Part shown: positions 14,997 to 20,695 of the stretch, in pieces | Position numbering within the stretch: position 1 is the first letter of the stretch | Layout of the letters: every line of letters begins with the position of its first letter | NCBI GenBank assembly: GCA_018712865.1 | Contig: DVGH01000001.1 | Span: forward strand, 1 to 20,695 | Source of the DNA: Scatavimonas merdipullorum | GTDB lineage: Bacteria; Bacillota; Clostridia; Oscillospirales; Acutalibacteraceae | Reading direction: 5' to 3' | Length of the DNA: 20,695 bases | Program-made: the position numbers and the translations under genes | Notes under the pieces: model-generated | The model's database searches: none | The model's input: the letters and a program-made list of their open reading frames with translations, nothing else | What the model was told of the DNA's origin: nothing

Positions 14997-15998
14997 TCAA
15001 ATATCCTCCTTTACAACCGCCTTTTCTTTTCCTCTTTTCCTATATAACACCTTTTTAAAAAGCCGCGCCTTAAAATTTTGAAACGGCCCATTGGCTTTTA
15101 AAAGCATAATCCCTATCAGCGCAATAGAATACACCAGCATACGATATTCGTCTGCACCTCTGAACAGTTCCGGCAGCACAGTAATAAATGCCGCTGCTAT
15201 TACGGAGCCCCTGATGCTGTACATCCCACCTAAAACAACCATAACCAGAATTTCAACCGATTTATTATAATCAAAAACGGACGCCTGCAAAATACTGATA
15301 TTGTGTCCGTACAGCACACCTGCAATTCCTGCAAAAAATGCCGCCGAAGCAAACACGCACAATCTGTAGCGAGTTACATAAATCCCCATGCAGGACGCCG
15401 CAATCCGGCTGTCCCGGATGGAAGCAATTGCTCTGCCATACCGCGAATCCATTACATTGCCGAGAACAATAACCGTTAGAAGCACCAGTATAAAAGCTAC
15501 AGGGTAGCTGGCATCCTGCGGCGTACCCTTTAAACCGGACGGGCCGCCTGTAATATCCAGGTTCATCGCCACAGAGCAGATAATCTGCCCAAAGGCAAGC
15601 GTTACAATCGCCAAATAATCACCCTTAAGCCTTAAAACCGGAATTGCAATCAAAAAACCAAAAACGGCCGCAAGTATTCCGCCAACCAAAAGGGCAAGTG
15701 AAAAACGGACTGCCGCAGGCAAAGCATCCTGTAAAAAAACGGAAAACAAACATCCCGCATATGCCCCCACCGCCATAAAGCCTGCATGCCCAAGGGAAAG
15801 CTCTCCTAAAAAGCCCACAATCAAGTTTAAGGAAACTGCTAAAATCATGTTGATTGCAATTGGTACAAGCAGGCCTTTTATCTGCCTTGAAAGTATACCA
15901 AGCTGGTCCATAAAAAAAACAGCAGCAAACGCGGTAATTAAAATTGCACAAGTCATCCACTTGCTTTGCGCTGCTGTTTGAAACGGATCTCTTTTCAA
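14997..15998 (-). CDS. livM: Branched-chain amino acid ABC transporter permease LivM
   Basis: A 333-aa polytopic permease. 'NLIVGFLGELSLGHAGFMAVGAYAG' is the conserved LivM signature, followed by 'LRLKGDYLAIVTLAFGQI' and the late 'GGMYSIRGSVIAAAF' motif. With LivH it forms the membrane channel. Start choice is less certain than for its neighbours: the TTG at 15998 has only a weak GGCGGG 4 nt upstream, and an internal ATG at 15956 would shorten the protein by 14 residues before the first helix. The gene begins 9 nt after the livH stop, so translational coupling could compensate. Confidence 0.94.
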   Translation of the reverse strand: MKRDPFQTAAQSKWMTCAILITAFAAVFFMDQLGILSRQIKGLLVPIAINMILAVSLNLIVGFLGELSLGHAGFMAVGAYAGCLFSVFLQDALPAAVRFSLALLVGGILAAVFGFLIAIPVLRLKGDYLAIVTLAFGQIICSVAMNLDITGGPSGLKGTPQDASYPVAFILVLLTVIVLGNVMDSRYGRAIASIRDSRIAASCMGIYVTRYRLCVFASAAFFAGIAGVLYGHNISILQASVFDYNKSVEILVMVVLGGMYSIRGSVIAAAFITVLPELFRGADEYRMLVYSIALIGIMLLKANGPFQNFKARLFKKVLYRKRGKEKAVVKEDI

Positions 15999-16007
15999 TC
16001 TACCCGC

Positions 16008-16883
16008 CTACACTTTCTCCGTAATCTTTTTACCAAATAAGCCTGTAGGCTTGATCACAAGCACAACCACCAGCACTCCAAATACAATGGCGTCGGCAAA
16101 CTGGCTTAAATTCAGTATTTTTGCAAAGCTCTCTATCAATCCAAGAAGTATACCGCCCACAAATGCGCCCGGCACGCTTCCTATCCCGCCAAAAACGGCC
16201 GCTACAAAAGCTTTTATCCCTGGCATAGCACCCGTATACGGACCTATATAGTCGTAAGAAAGCCCATAAAACAGGCCCGCTACCGCGGCAAGTGCAGAGC
16301 CAATTGCAAAGGTTAAAGCAATGATTTTATCCACATTTATGCCCATCAGCCGGGCGGCATCCTTGTCTTCCGCTACCGCTACCATCGCCCTGCCTGCTTT
16401 TGTTCTGTTTATAAATAAAAAAAGGACAGCCATCAGCACAAGCGTCACCGCAAGCGTCACAACGGAAGCGCCCTGTATGACCAGGTTCTCTGTTATACGG
16501 ATTGGCGCAAGATTCAAGATATTGGGAAATGGCATCCGCCCTGTTCCAAAAACAAGCAGCGCCAGGCTTTGTAAAAAATAACCCACACCTATAGCAGTGA
16601 TTAAAACCGCAAGAGGCGATGCATTTCTTAGCGGTTTATACGCAATCTTTTCTATGATAATCCCCAAACCCACGCAGACAAGGATTGCGAATAAAATAGA
16701 AACAGCAGGCGGCATCGCCATATTGGATGCTACAATCACTGTAAAAGCCCCTACCATAATAATATCTCCGTGCGCAAAATTCAGCATTTTTGCTATGCCG
16801 TAAACCATTGTGTAGCCAAGTGCAATCAGCGCATAAATACTGCCAAGGCTTAGGCCGGTAATAAAGCTGGATAAAAATTCCAT
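16008..16883 (-). CDS. livH: Branched-chain amino acid ABC transporter permease LivH
   Basis: A 291-aa permease with the LivH hallmark 'GSIYALIALGYTMVYGI' at residues 14-30 followed by 'LNFAHGD', and 'AAVFGGIGSVPGAFVGGILLG' near the end. The start is the ATG at 16883 with GGAGG 7 nt upstream. It is the first gene after the intra-operon terminator that separates it from the binding-protein gene, so its expression is probably lower than that of the binding protein. Confidence 0.95.
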   Translation of the reverse strand: MEFLSSFITGLSLGSIYALIALGYTMVYGIAKMLNFAHGDIIMVGAFTVIVASNMAMPPAVSILFAILVCVGLGIIIEKIAYKPLRNASPLAVLITAIGVGYFLQSLALLVFGTGRMPFPNILNLAPIRITENLVIQGASVVTLAVTLVLMAVLFLFINRTKAGRAMVAVAEDKDAARLMGINVDKIIALTFAIGSALAAVAGLFYGLSYDYIGPYTGAMPGIKAFVAAVFGGIGSVPGAFVGGILLGLIESFAKILNLSQFADAIVFGVLVVVLVIKPTGLFGKKITEKV

Positions 16884-16944
16884 TGTTTCCTCCGTCTGTT
16901 TTTGTGGGATGTGTTTTTACATGTACCTTAAACGATGGTATCTA

Positions 16945-16974
16945 AAATAAAAAAGAGCACAGACTACTGTGCTC
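16945..16974 (-). terminator. Intra-operon terminator between livJ and livH
   Basis: A perfect 8-bp stem GAGCACAG / CTGTGCTC with a 4-nt loop, followed on minus by TTTTTTATTTT. It starts 24 nt after the livJ stop. Partial read-through would give an excess of binding protein over permease, a common arrangement in binding-protein-dependent importers. Confidence 0.85.
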
Positions 16975-16998
16975 CGCCTGTTGGTCACGACACGGCAG

Positions 16999-18153
16999 TT
17001 AACTTGCAAAAACATATTTTCCTTTTTTTATGGTAACCGCTCTTGCTTCCTTTGAAGGCTCGCCGTCCGCCGTCCAGGTCATGGCGCCGGTCAGCCCGTC
17101 CACCTGAATTTCGGTCATTGCCTCTGTAAGCTTTTTACCAAGTGCGCGAATCCCGATCGATACATCCTGGATGTCGGCCTTTTCCATAGCCTCTTTAATT
17201 GTATACACGGCATCATAACCGTCTGCCGCAAACTGGTCGGGTGTTGTCCCGTAAGCGTTTTGATAAGTCGCAACAAAGGCTTTTGTCTGCACATCGTCGG
17301 CATCTGCACTAAACGGTGTTAAAAACATAACTCCCTCCGCCGCTTCCGCATTGTCTGTGCCAAGTTTTTCAAAAATTCCATCCAGCCCGTCACAACCGAA
17401 AAACGGGATCTCTATCCCTGCTTTTTGCGCCTGTATCAGGACAGATGCTGCCTCCTGTGCGTAAACAGGAAGAAAGATCAAATCCGCTCCGGCGCTTTTT
17501 GCTTTTTGCAGCTGTATATGAAAATCTGTGTTGGTCTGCTCTGTAAAAGCCTGCTCTGTAACAATTTCAAGTCCGTGCATACTCGCCTGTTCCCGAAAGC
17601 TTTCGGTAATTCCCACGGAATAATCGTTTGATTGATCGTAAATAACCGCTATTTTTTCCGCGTCAAGATTTTCAGCAATATAATCTGCGGATGCCTTTCC
17701 CTGCTGCGGGTCTGTAAAGCAAATCCGAAAGCAATTATCATACTGCACACATTCCTTTTGGGAGCCGGAGGGTGTGATCATAAAAATTCCGTCTTTTTGT
17801 GTTTCTCCAGCCACCGCAATACAAGCACCGCTTGTCACCGCTCCTAAAGAAACCGCCATACCTGCGTCTATCAGACGGTTGTAAGCATTAACCGCTTTGG
17901 CTGGGTCTGCTTCATCATCTTCAAATTTCAGCGCAAAGGCAATACCGTTGACGCCACCGGAGGCGTTGATTTGATCCACCGCAATTTGCGCCCCCTGTTT
18001 TACAGACACACCATATGTCGCATAATCACCTGTAAGCGGGCCGATCCCTCCAAGGACCAATGTGTTTCCCTGATCTTGCGCAGTGGCGCAGGCTGCCATA
18101 CAAAGCACGGCCAAAAACAGTATTTCCACAAGCAACACCGACAGCTTTTTCAT
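16999..18153 (-). CDS. livJ: Branched-chain amino acid ABC transporter substrate-binding protein (LivJ-like)
   Basis: A 384-aa type I periplasmic binding protein (Peripla_BP_6). The N-terminus is a signal peptide (KK at 2-3, hydrophobic core 5-18) ending in MAAC, so Cys22 is a likely lipidation site anchoring it outside the membrane. The mature part begins 'LGGIGPLTGDYATYGVSVKQGAQIAVDQIN' (shown in shorter form: GPLTGDYATYG, then AVDQINASGG), typical of LivJ. The start is the ATG at 18153 with GGAGG 7 nt upstream. It is the first gene of the liv operon. Ligand preference (Leu, Ile, Val or another amino acid or amide) cannot be read from sequence alone, since this family also binds other ligands. 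Confidence 0.93.
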   Translation of the reverse strand: MKKLSVLLVEILFLAVLCMAACATAQDQGNTLVLGGIGPLTGDYATYGVSVKQGAQIAVDQINASGGVNGIAFALKFEDDEADPAKAVNAYNRLIDAGMAVSLGAVTSGACIAVAGETQKDGIFMITPSGSQKECVQYDNCFRICFTDPQQGKASADYIAENLDAEKIAVIYDQSNDYSVGITESFREQASMHGLEIVTEQAFTEQTNTDFHIQLQKAKSAGADLIFLPVYAQEAASVLIQAQKAGIEIPFFGCDGLDGIFEKLGTDNAEAAEGVMFLTPFSADADDVQTKAFVATYQNAYGTTPDQFAADGYDAVYTIKEAMEKADIQDVSIGIRALGKKLTEAMTEIQVDGLTGAMTWTADGEPSKEARAVTIKKGKYVFAS

Positions 18154-18209
18154 AACAATACCTCCGTTCAAACGGTGTATGCGGCGTTATTATTGTATAT
18201 GGTTTTCCT

Positions 18210-18261
18210 AAAAATATGCAGCACCTGCACCGGCGGCAGTGTGTCTACCGGGTGCGTTGCA
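18210..18261 (-). promoter_or_regulatory. Possible attenuator hairpin in the livJ leader
   Basis: A GC-rich island in an AT-rich leader. On minus, GCACC-C-GG... pairs: GGTGC/GCACC plus CC/GG form a 7-bp stem with one bulge (18227-18233 with 18248-18255), and TGCA/TGCA (18217-18220 with 18258-18261) can close it across an internal loop. The stem is followed by TATTTTTAGG on minus, a terminator-like tail, 57 nt before the livJ start. Confidence 0.4.
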
Positions 18262-18275
18262 GAACCAGGTTTAGA

Positions 18276-18311
18276 TTAGATAATAAATTCATACAAAATT
18301 ATCTGGTTCAT
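18276..18311 (-). CDS. Possible Ile-rich leader peptide upstream of livJ
   Basis: An 11-codon frame on minus reads MNQIILYEFII and then TAA: four Ile and one Leu. It lies 122 nt upstream of livJ and just before the GC-rich hairpin. Its GAACCAG (18309-18303) is complementary to CTGGTTC after the stop (18268-18262), giving a structure that ribosome position could disrupt. No good ribosome site precedes it, and AT-rich DNA favours Ile codons, so this is tentative. Confidence 0.3.
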   Translation of the reverse strand: MNQIILYEFII

Positions 18312-18324
18312 AATTTTTTTAGAG

Positions 18325-18368
18325 ATTTATATTGACAGAAAAAGTCAATATAAATTATTTTAATTATA
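18325..18368. promoter_or_regulatory. Perfect 12-bp palindrome beside a -10-like box in the divergent livJ/dockerin spacer
   Basis: ATTTATATTGAC (18325-18336) and GTCAATATAAAT (18344-18355) form a perfect inverted repeat with a 7-nt centre. A TATAAT on minus (18368-18363) ends 7 nt before it, and a TTGACA on plus (18332-18337) lies within it. It could be an operator for a dimeric repressor acting on livJ, or on both directions. Confidence 0.45.
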
Positions 18369-18604
18369 GTGGATTTTTAAAATTAGTTCATTAAAAGAAT
18401 CATTTTTTAAATTAACTTTATTTTCGAAAAATAGTTTGCAGACGGTTATCATGCAGATATATATTTTTAATAAAATTTATATTTTATTTGTTTTTTATTA
18501 GACAAGGAGTGCAATCCGTTGTAAAAAGCCAAAGACTTTCAAAAAATTCAGTTTTATAAAATAATTAGTTATATAATTTATTATGGATTTGTTAATAAAA
18601 TTGG
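18369..18604. other. AT-rich non-coding spacer
   Basis: Very AT-rich with no credible coding frame on either strand and no clear RNA structure. It contains TTATTATGGA (18578-18587), which recurs as a direct repeat at 19440-19449 on the far side of the dockerin gene. Confidence 0.5.
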
Positions 18605-18650
18605 TTTCCGTTAGAAGTTGTAAAAAATTAACAAAGGTTTCAACAACACT
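18605..18650 (+). repeat. Left inverted repeat flanking the dockerin gene
   Basis: TTTCCGTTAG (18605-18614) and GTTTCAACAACACT (18637-18650) each have an exact reverse complement, in mirrored order, at 19429-19438 and 19402-19415. The gap between the two blocks is 22 nt here and 13 nt in the right copy. Confidence 0.75.
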
Positions 18651-18730
18651 TTTGCAAGTGCTGTCAAAATAAAAAAGAGACTTTACTTGAGATTTTTATT
18701 TTATTTAGAAAGGAGGGATTCTTTATAAAA

Positions 18731-19363
18731 GTGGAGTTTTTTAAAAAAGCCGTTTCTGCGATGTTAGCAGTTATTATGATATTTTTCTGTGTACCAAGCG
18801 CGTTTGCAATAACTGTTAAGGACGCTTATGAATACGGCGCAGTTTTAGTCTCCCTGCATTCAGGTTCTGAGTCTGTGATCAATGGATTACTTGTGGATTT
18901 TGATGTAGAATCAGTAAGCTACATTACGCCCGGGTCTACCACTCAGAATGTTTATCATGTGAGATTTACGGAGAAAACAAAAGAAATCGTATGGGAAGCC
19001 ATAGCGGTTCTTAAAAACAGCCCGTATGTCAAATATGCTGAACCAAATTACTATGGGGAATATCTGCCGGTTGACGAACCTGTAACGGAACCCGCTACAA
19101 AGCCAGCCACAGATGCTACCGAGCCGGTGACAGAAGTTCCCGAACCAATTACTGATATGGTAAAGGGAGATGTTAATGGTGACGGGATCTTGTCAATGTT
19201 GGATGCCTTAGCTATTCAATCATTTCTTGCAAAGCTATGTGACTTAAATGAACAGCAGTTGTTAGCAGCAGATACAGATGGTAATGATTTAATATCTATC
19301 GATGATGCTACAATGGTTCAAAAAAGACTTGCCGGTTTTGCTATTGAATTTGGAAGCGATTAA
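18731..19363 (+). CDS. Secreted protein with S8-prodomain-like module and C-terminal dockerin
   Basis: A 210-aa protein with a signal peptide (KK at 5-6, hydrophobic core 8-20, cleavage likely after SAFA, residue 26). Next is a compact domain (about 30-110) resembling the I9/fervidolysin-type propeptide of subtilisin-like proteases, with the telltale YVKYAEPNY (99-107). A Pro/Thr/Glu-rich linker follows (113-143), then a type I dockerin with two calcium loops, DVNGDGILSMLD (147-158) and DTDGNDLISIDD (181-192). Such proteins dock onto cohesin scaffoldins of cellulosome-like complexes. No protease domain follows, so it may act as an inhibitor, chaperone or structural subunit. The start is a GTG; AAAGGAGGG lies 13 nt upstream, a long spacing, but the GTG is needed to include the signal peptide's positive end. 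It is the only plus-strand gene in the right 19 kb and is flanked by inverted repeats. Confidence 0.85.
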   Translation: MEFFKKAVSAMLAVIMIFFCVPSAFAITVKDAYEYGAVLVSLHSGSESVINGLLVDFDVESVSYITPGSTTQNVYHVRFTEKTKEIVWEAIAVLKNSPYVKYAEPNYYGEYLPVDEPVTEPATKPATDATEPVTEVPEPITDMVKGDVNGDGILSMLDALAIQSFLAKLCDLNEQQLLAADTDGNDLISIDDATMVQKRLAGFAIEFGSD

Positions 19364-19401
19364 ATGTAGCTAAACAATAATAAACTCTTTATAAACATCG
19401 T

Positions 19402-19438
19402 AGTGTTGTTGAAACATTTTACCAATAACTAACGGAAA
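19402..19438 (-). repeat. Right inverted repeat flanking the dockerin gene
   Basis: AGTGTTGTTGAAAC (19402-19415) and CTAACGGAAA (19429-19438) are exact reverse complements of the two blocks upstream of the gene. The repeat ends next to TTATTATGGA (19440-19449) and to the point where the Mbeg1-like pseudogene stops. Confidence 0.75.
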
Positions 19439-19442
19439 ATTA

Positions 19443-19910
19443 TTATGGACTTTTTTGAAAAGTCATGACCATCCAAAGGGGTGGCATGAACAGGGCCTAG
19501 AAGGCCTTAAAACAAGCCAGCGCCTAAATGACGCTGGTACCACGGAAGGCTACATATACCGTTCCGTCTCCCAGGTCAATATGTAAAGCCGAAAAATCAA
19601 TCTGGGTAGAGACCTCTGTCAATTCTATAAAATTAAAAAGCCTTACATCCCGATAGCGGTTTGATTCGGCCATCATACGAAAAAATTCCGCAGAAGGTCC
19701 ATCTGCGCATATCTTCTTCCGGTTTTGCTGATAAAAGGCGGGTGCCGCTTCCGCGATGGCAACCTAGGCGCGTTCTTCCTTTGCGGGCACAATACCTGCC
19801 AAATCCAAATAGGCCAATTCTGAAAGCACAAGATTATCCACTTCACAAAATGGCCGCTCTGTGAAAGTAAGATCGCCGCGCCATTTTAAATAGCTCAAGA
19901 TATTTCCCAA
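19443..19910 (-). pseudogene. Decayed Mbeg1-like (DUF2974) alpha/beta-hydrolase fragment
   Basis: Reading minus from a TTG at 19910 (AAAGGAG 8 nt upstream) gives the family N-terminus: GNILSYLKWRGDLTF, EVDNLVLSELAYLDLAGIVP. After an in-frame TAG at 19766-19764 the same frame continues with family-like sequence (EFFRMMAESNRYRDV, then DGTVYVAFRGTS, the strand before the lipase core). TAG codons follow at 19526-19524 and 19499-19497, with AF-stop-ALFMPP resembling the expected DFNMAFM-P segment. Homology then fades, and the rest of the gene (including the GHSKGGNLA nucleophile region) is missing. All three stops are in one frame without indels, so the decay is by substitutions plus 3' truncation. 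The truncation coincides with the right inverted repeat of the dockerin segment. Confidence 0.75.
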
Positions 19911-20012
19911 AGCATTGTCTCCTTTCTTTTGTTCTTTCATACTTTCAGTATACCGGCGCCCTGTTATCAAAAGAATTGAGAAATGTTTGTAAGATATTAA
20001 AAGCTAACAGAA
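19911..20012. other. Spacer upstream of the pseudogene
   Basis: No gene is visible. It holds the ribosome site of the Mbeg1-like pseudogene and a TATACT (minus) that lacks a matching -35. Confidence 0.4.
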
Positions 20013-20057
20013 AAACAGACTGGACAGCAGGGAGACTCCCTTTGGTCCAGTCTGTTT
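20011..20057 (-). terminator. Third (distal) hairpin of the tandem groEL terminators
   Basis: Perfect 13-bp arms AAACAGACTGGAC / GTCCAGTCTGTTT (20013-20025 with 20045-20057) enclose an inner AGGGA/TCCCT hairpin. On minus the stem runs into TTTTT. Confidence 0.8.
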
Positions 20058-20068
20058 CCTTATACAAC

Positions 20069-20100
20069 AAAAAACAGCGTTCTATAAAACGCTGTTTTTT
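20069..20100 (-). terminator. Second hairpin of the tandem groEL terminators
   Basis: Perfect 13-bp arms AAAAAACAGCGTT / AACGCTGTTTTTT around a 6-nt loop. The A-run and T-run are part of the stem, so it is a good intrinsic terminator in both directions. Confidence 0.85.
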
Positions 20101-20158
20101 ACATAAGTATAATATTGTATCTTACTATTACATTTTAAGGCAGCTTCTTTTAACTGAG

Positions 20159-20190
20159 AAACCGCACTGTGTTTTGACACAGTGCGGTTT
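20159..20190 (-). terminator. First hairpin after groEL
   Basis: Perfect 14-bp arms AAACCGCACTGTGT / ACACAGTGCGGTTT around a 4-nt loop, 40 nt after the groEL stop. The minus tail is TTTCTC, so on its own it is a moderate terminator; the plus tail is TTTTT. Confidence 0.75.
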
Positions 20191-20230
20191 TTGATAGAAT
20201 AACAAGTAAAATAAGAGCAGTTTGCAGCTT

Positions 20231-20695
20231 TTAATACATGCCCATATCCGGAGATGCAGGAGCTGCAGGGGCCGCGGGTTCTTTAATATCTGTTACAAGC
20301 GACTCTGTCGTAAGAACCATAGCCGCAACAGACGCCGCGTTTTGCAAAGCGCTGCGCGTAACCTTTGTGGGATCCACGATTCCTGCAGAGATCATATCTG
20401 TATATTCCTGCGTAAGCGCGTTAAAGCCATAACCGACTTTATTTTCCGCCTTTACCTTTTCAGCAATCACAGAGCCTTCCAGCCCAGCGTTGGCAGCGAT
20501 CTGGCGCAGCGGCTCCTCCAAGGCCTTAAGCACGATTGCCATGCCGGTCTTTTCGTCGCCTTCTGCATTTTTAACTGCCTGCTCTACAACTGGGATCGCG
20601 TTCATCAGCGCAATACCGCCACCTGCTACAATCCCCTCTTCTACAGCTGCTTTGGTTGCTGCCAGAGCATCTTCAATTCTCAGCTTCTTTTCTTT
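20231..20695 (-). CDS. groEL: Chaperonin GroEL, C-terminal part, cut by the window edge
   Basis: The frame is open to the last base and begins KEKKLRIEDALAATKAAVEE, followed by GIVAGGGIAL, the highly conserved GroEL intermediate/equatorial junction. Further on, 'IAANAGLEGSVI', 'YGFNALTQEY', 'GIVDPTKVTRSALQNAASVA' and 'LTTESLV' confirm GroEL. About 154 residues are present; the ATG near 20605 is internal. The ring-lining C-terminal tail is Ala/Pro-rich and ends SPDMGMY, instead of the GGM repeats of E. coli GroEL; such shortened tails are common in Clostridia. groES, if present, would lie beyond the right edge. Three hairpins in tandem follow the stop codon. Confidence 0.97.
   Translation of the reverse strand, partial: KEKKLRIEDALAATKAAVEEGIVAGGGIALMNAIPVVEQAVKNAEGDEKTGMAIVLKALEEPLRQIAANAGLEGSVIAEKVKAENKVGYGFNALTQEYTDMISAGIVDPTKVTRSALQNAASVAAMVLTTESLVTDIKEPAAPAAPASPDMGMY

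Noticed and set aside
18541..18730. A CRISPR-like or short tandem repeat array in the AT-rich spacer.
   Set aside because: No regularly spaced repeat is visible; only the mirrored blocks and one 10-bp direct repeat stand out.
19524..19575. T-box-like antiterminator sequence on plus (TGGTACCACGG followed by a GTTCCGT pairing segment).
   Set aside because: The same bases on minus are the codons for the conserved AFRGTS strand of the Mbeg1-like pseudogene. No specifier stem, T-run or downstream plus-strand gene is present.
19443..19910. Amber recoding (for example pyrrolysine) to explain three in-frame TAG codons.
   Set aside because: TAG serves as a normal stop in this window (livH, DUF4363), the 3' half of the gene is missing, and residues around the stops are degraded. 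Pseudogene decay is simpler.

Overview
The window looks like a chromosomal segment of a spore-forming, anaerobic member of Bacillota, class Clostridia (an Oscillospirales-like lineage is my guess). Grounds: spoIVA beside a sipL-type SPOCS/LysM gene, a DUF421/DUF4363 pair, sodium-pump decarboxylase beta and gamma subunits, a dockerin protein, strong GGAGG ribosome sites, several GTG/TTG starts, and AT-rich spacers between moderate-GC genes. Almost everything is on the minus strand; only the two left-most genes and the dockerin gene are on plus. Both edges cut genes (DUF421 protein at left, groEL at right).

Layout. 2-750 (+): end of a DUF421 membrane protein plus DUF4363 protein, overlapping by ATGA. 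745-2380 (-): metal ABC transporter ATPase and permease (znuC/znuB-like) without a binding protein. 2489-4839 (-): secD-secF. 5021-6301 (-): MocR-like aspartate aminotransferase. 6618-8083 (-): cpsC-cpsD-like polysaccharide chain-length regulator and tyrosine kinase. 8289-9973 (-): oadG-oadB-like sodium pump subunits without the carboxyltransferase or biotin carrier. 10278-13314 (-): sipL-spoIVA, spore coat basement genes behind a good sigma-E-like promoter. 13510-18153 (-): a complete branched-chain amino acid ABC transporter, livJ-terminator-livH-livM-livG-livF. 18154-18730: long AT-rich spacer with a perfect palindrome and a possible attenuation leader for livJ. 18731-19363 (+): secreted protein with an S8-prodomain-like module and a C-terminal dockerin, bracketed by inverted repeats. 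19443-19910 (-): decayed Mbeg1-like (DUF2974) pseudogene. 20013-20190: three perfect hairpins in tandem. 20231-20695 (-): 3' end of groEL.

How it fits together. These are mostly independent housekeeping, envelope, transport and sporulation units, each with its own terminator. The regulatory DNA is the unusual part. Two transcription units (secDF and znuCB) have a near-consensus sigma-A promoter whose start falls in the 5' arm of the hairpin ending the upstream gene. The znuCB terminator lies inside the convergent DUF4363 coding sequence. The liv operon has a possible Ile-rich leader peptide followed by a hairpin and U-run, and an internal terminator after the binding-protein gene. The dockerin gene, with inverted repeats and a broken neighbour, looks like an accessory insertion in an otherwise ordinary region. 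I found no CRISPR array, tRNA, rRNA or transposase.
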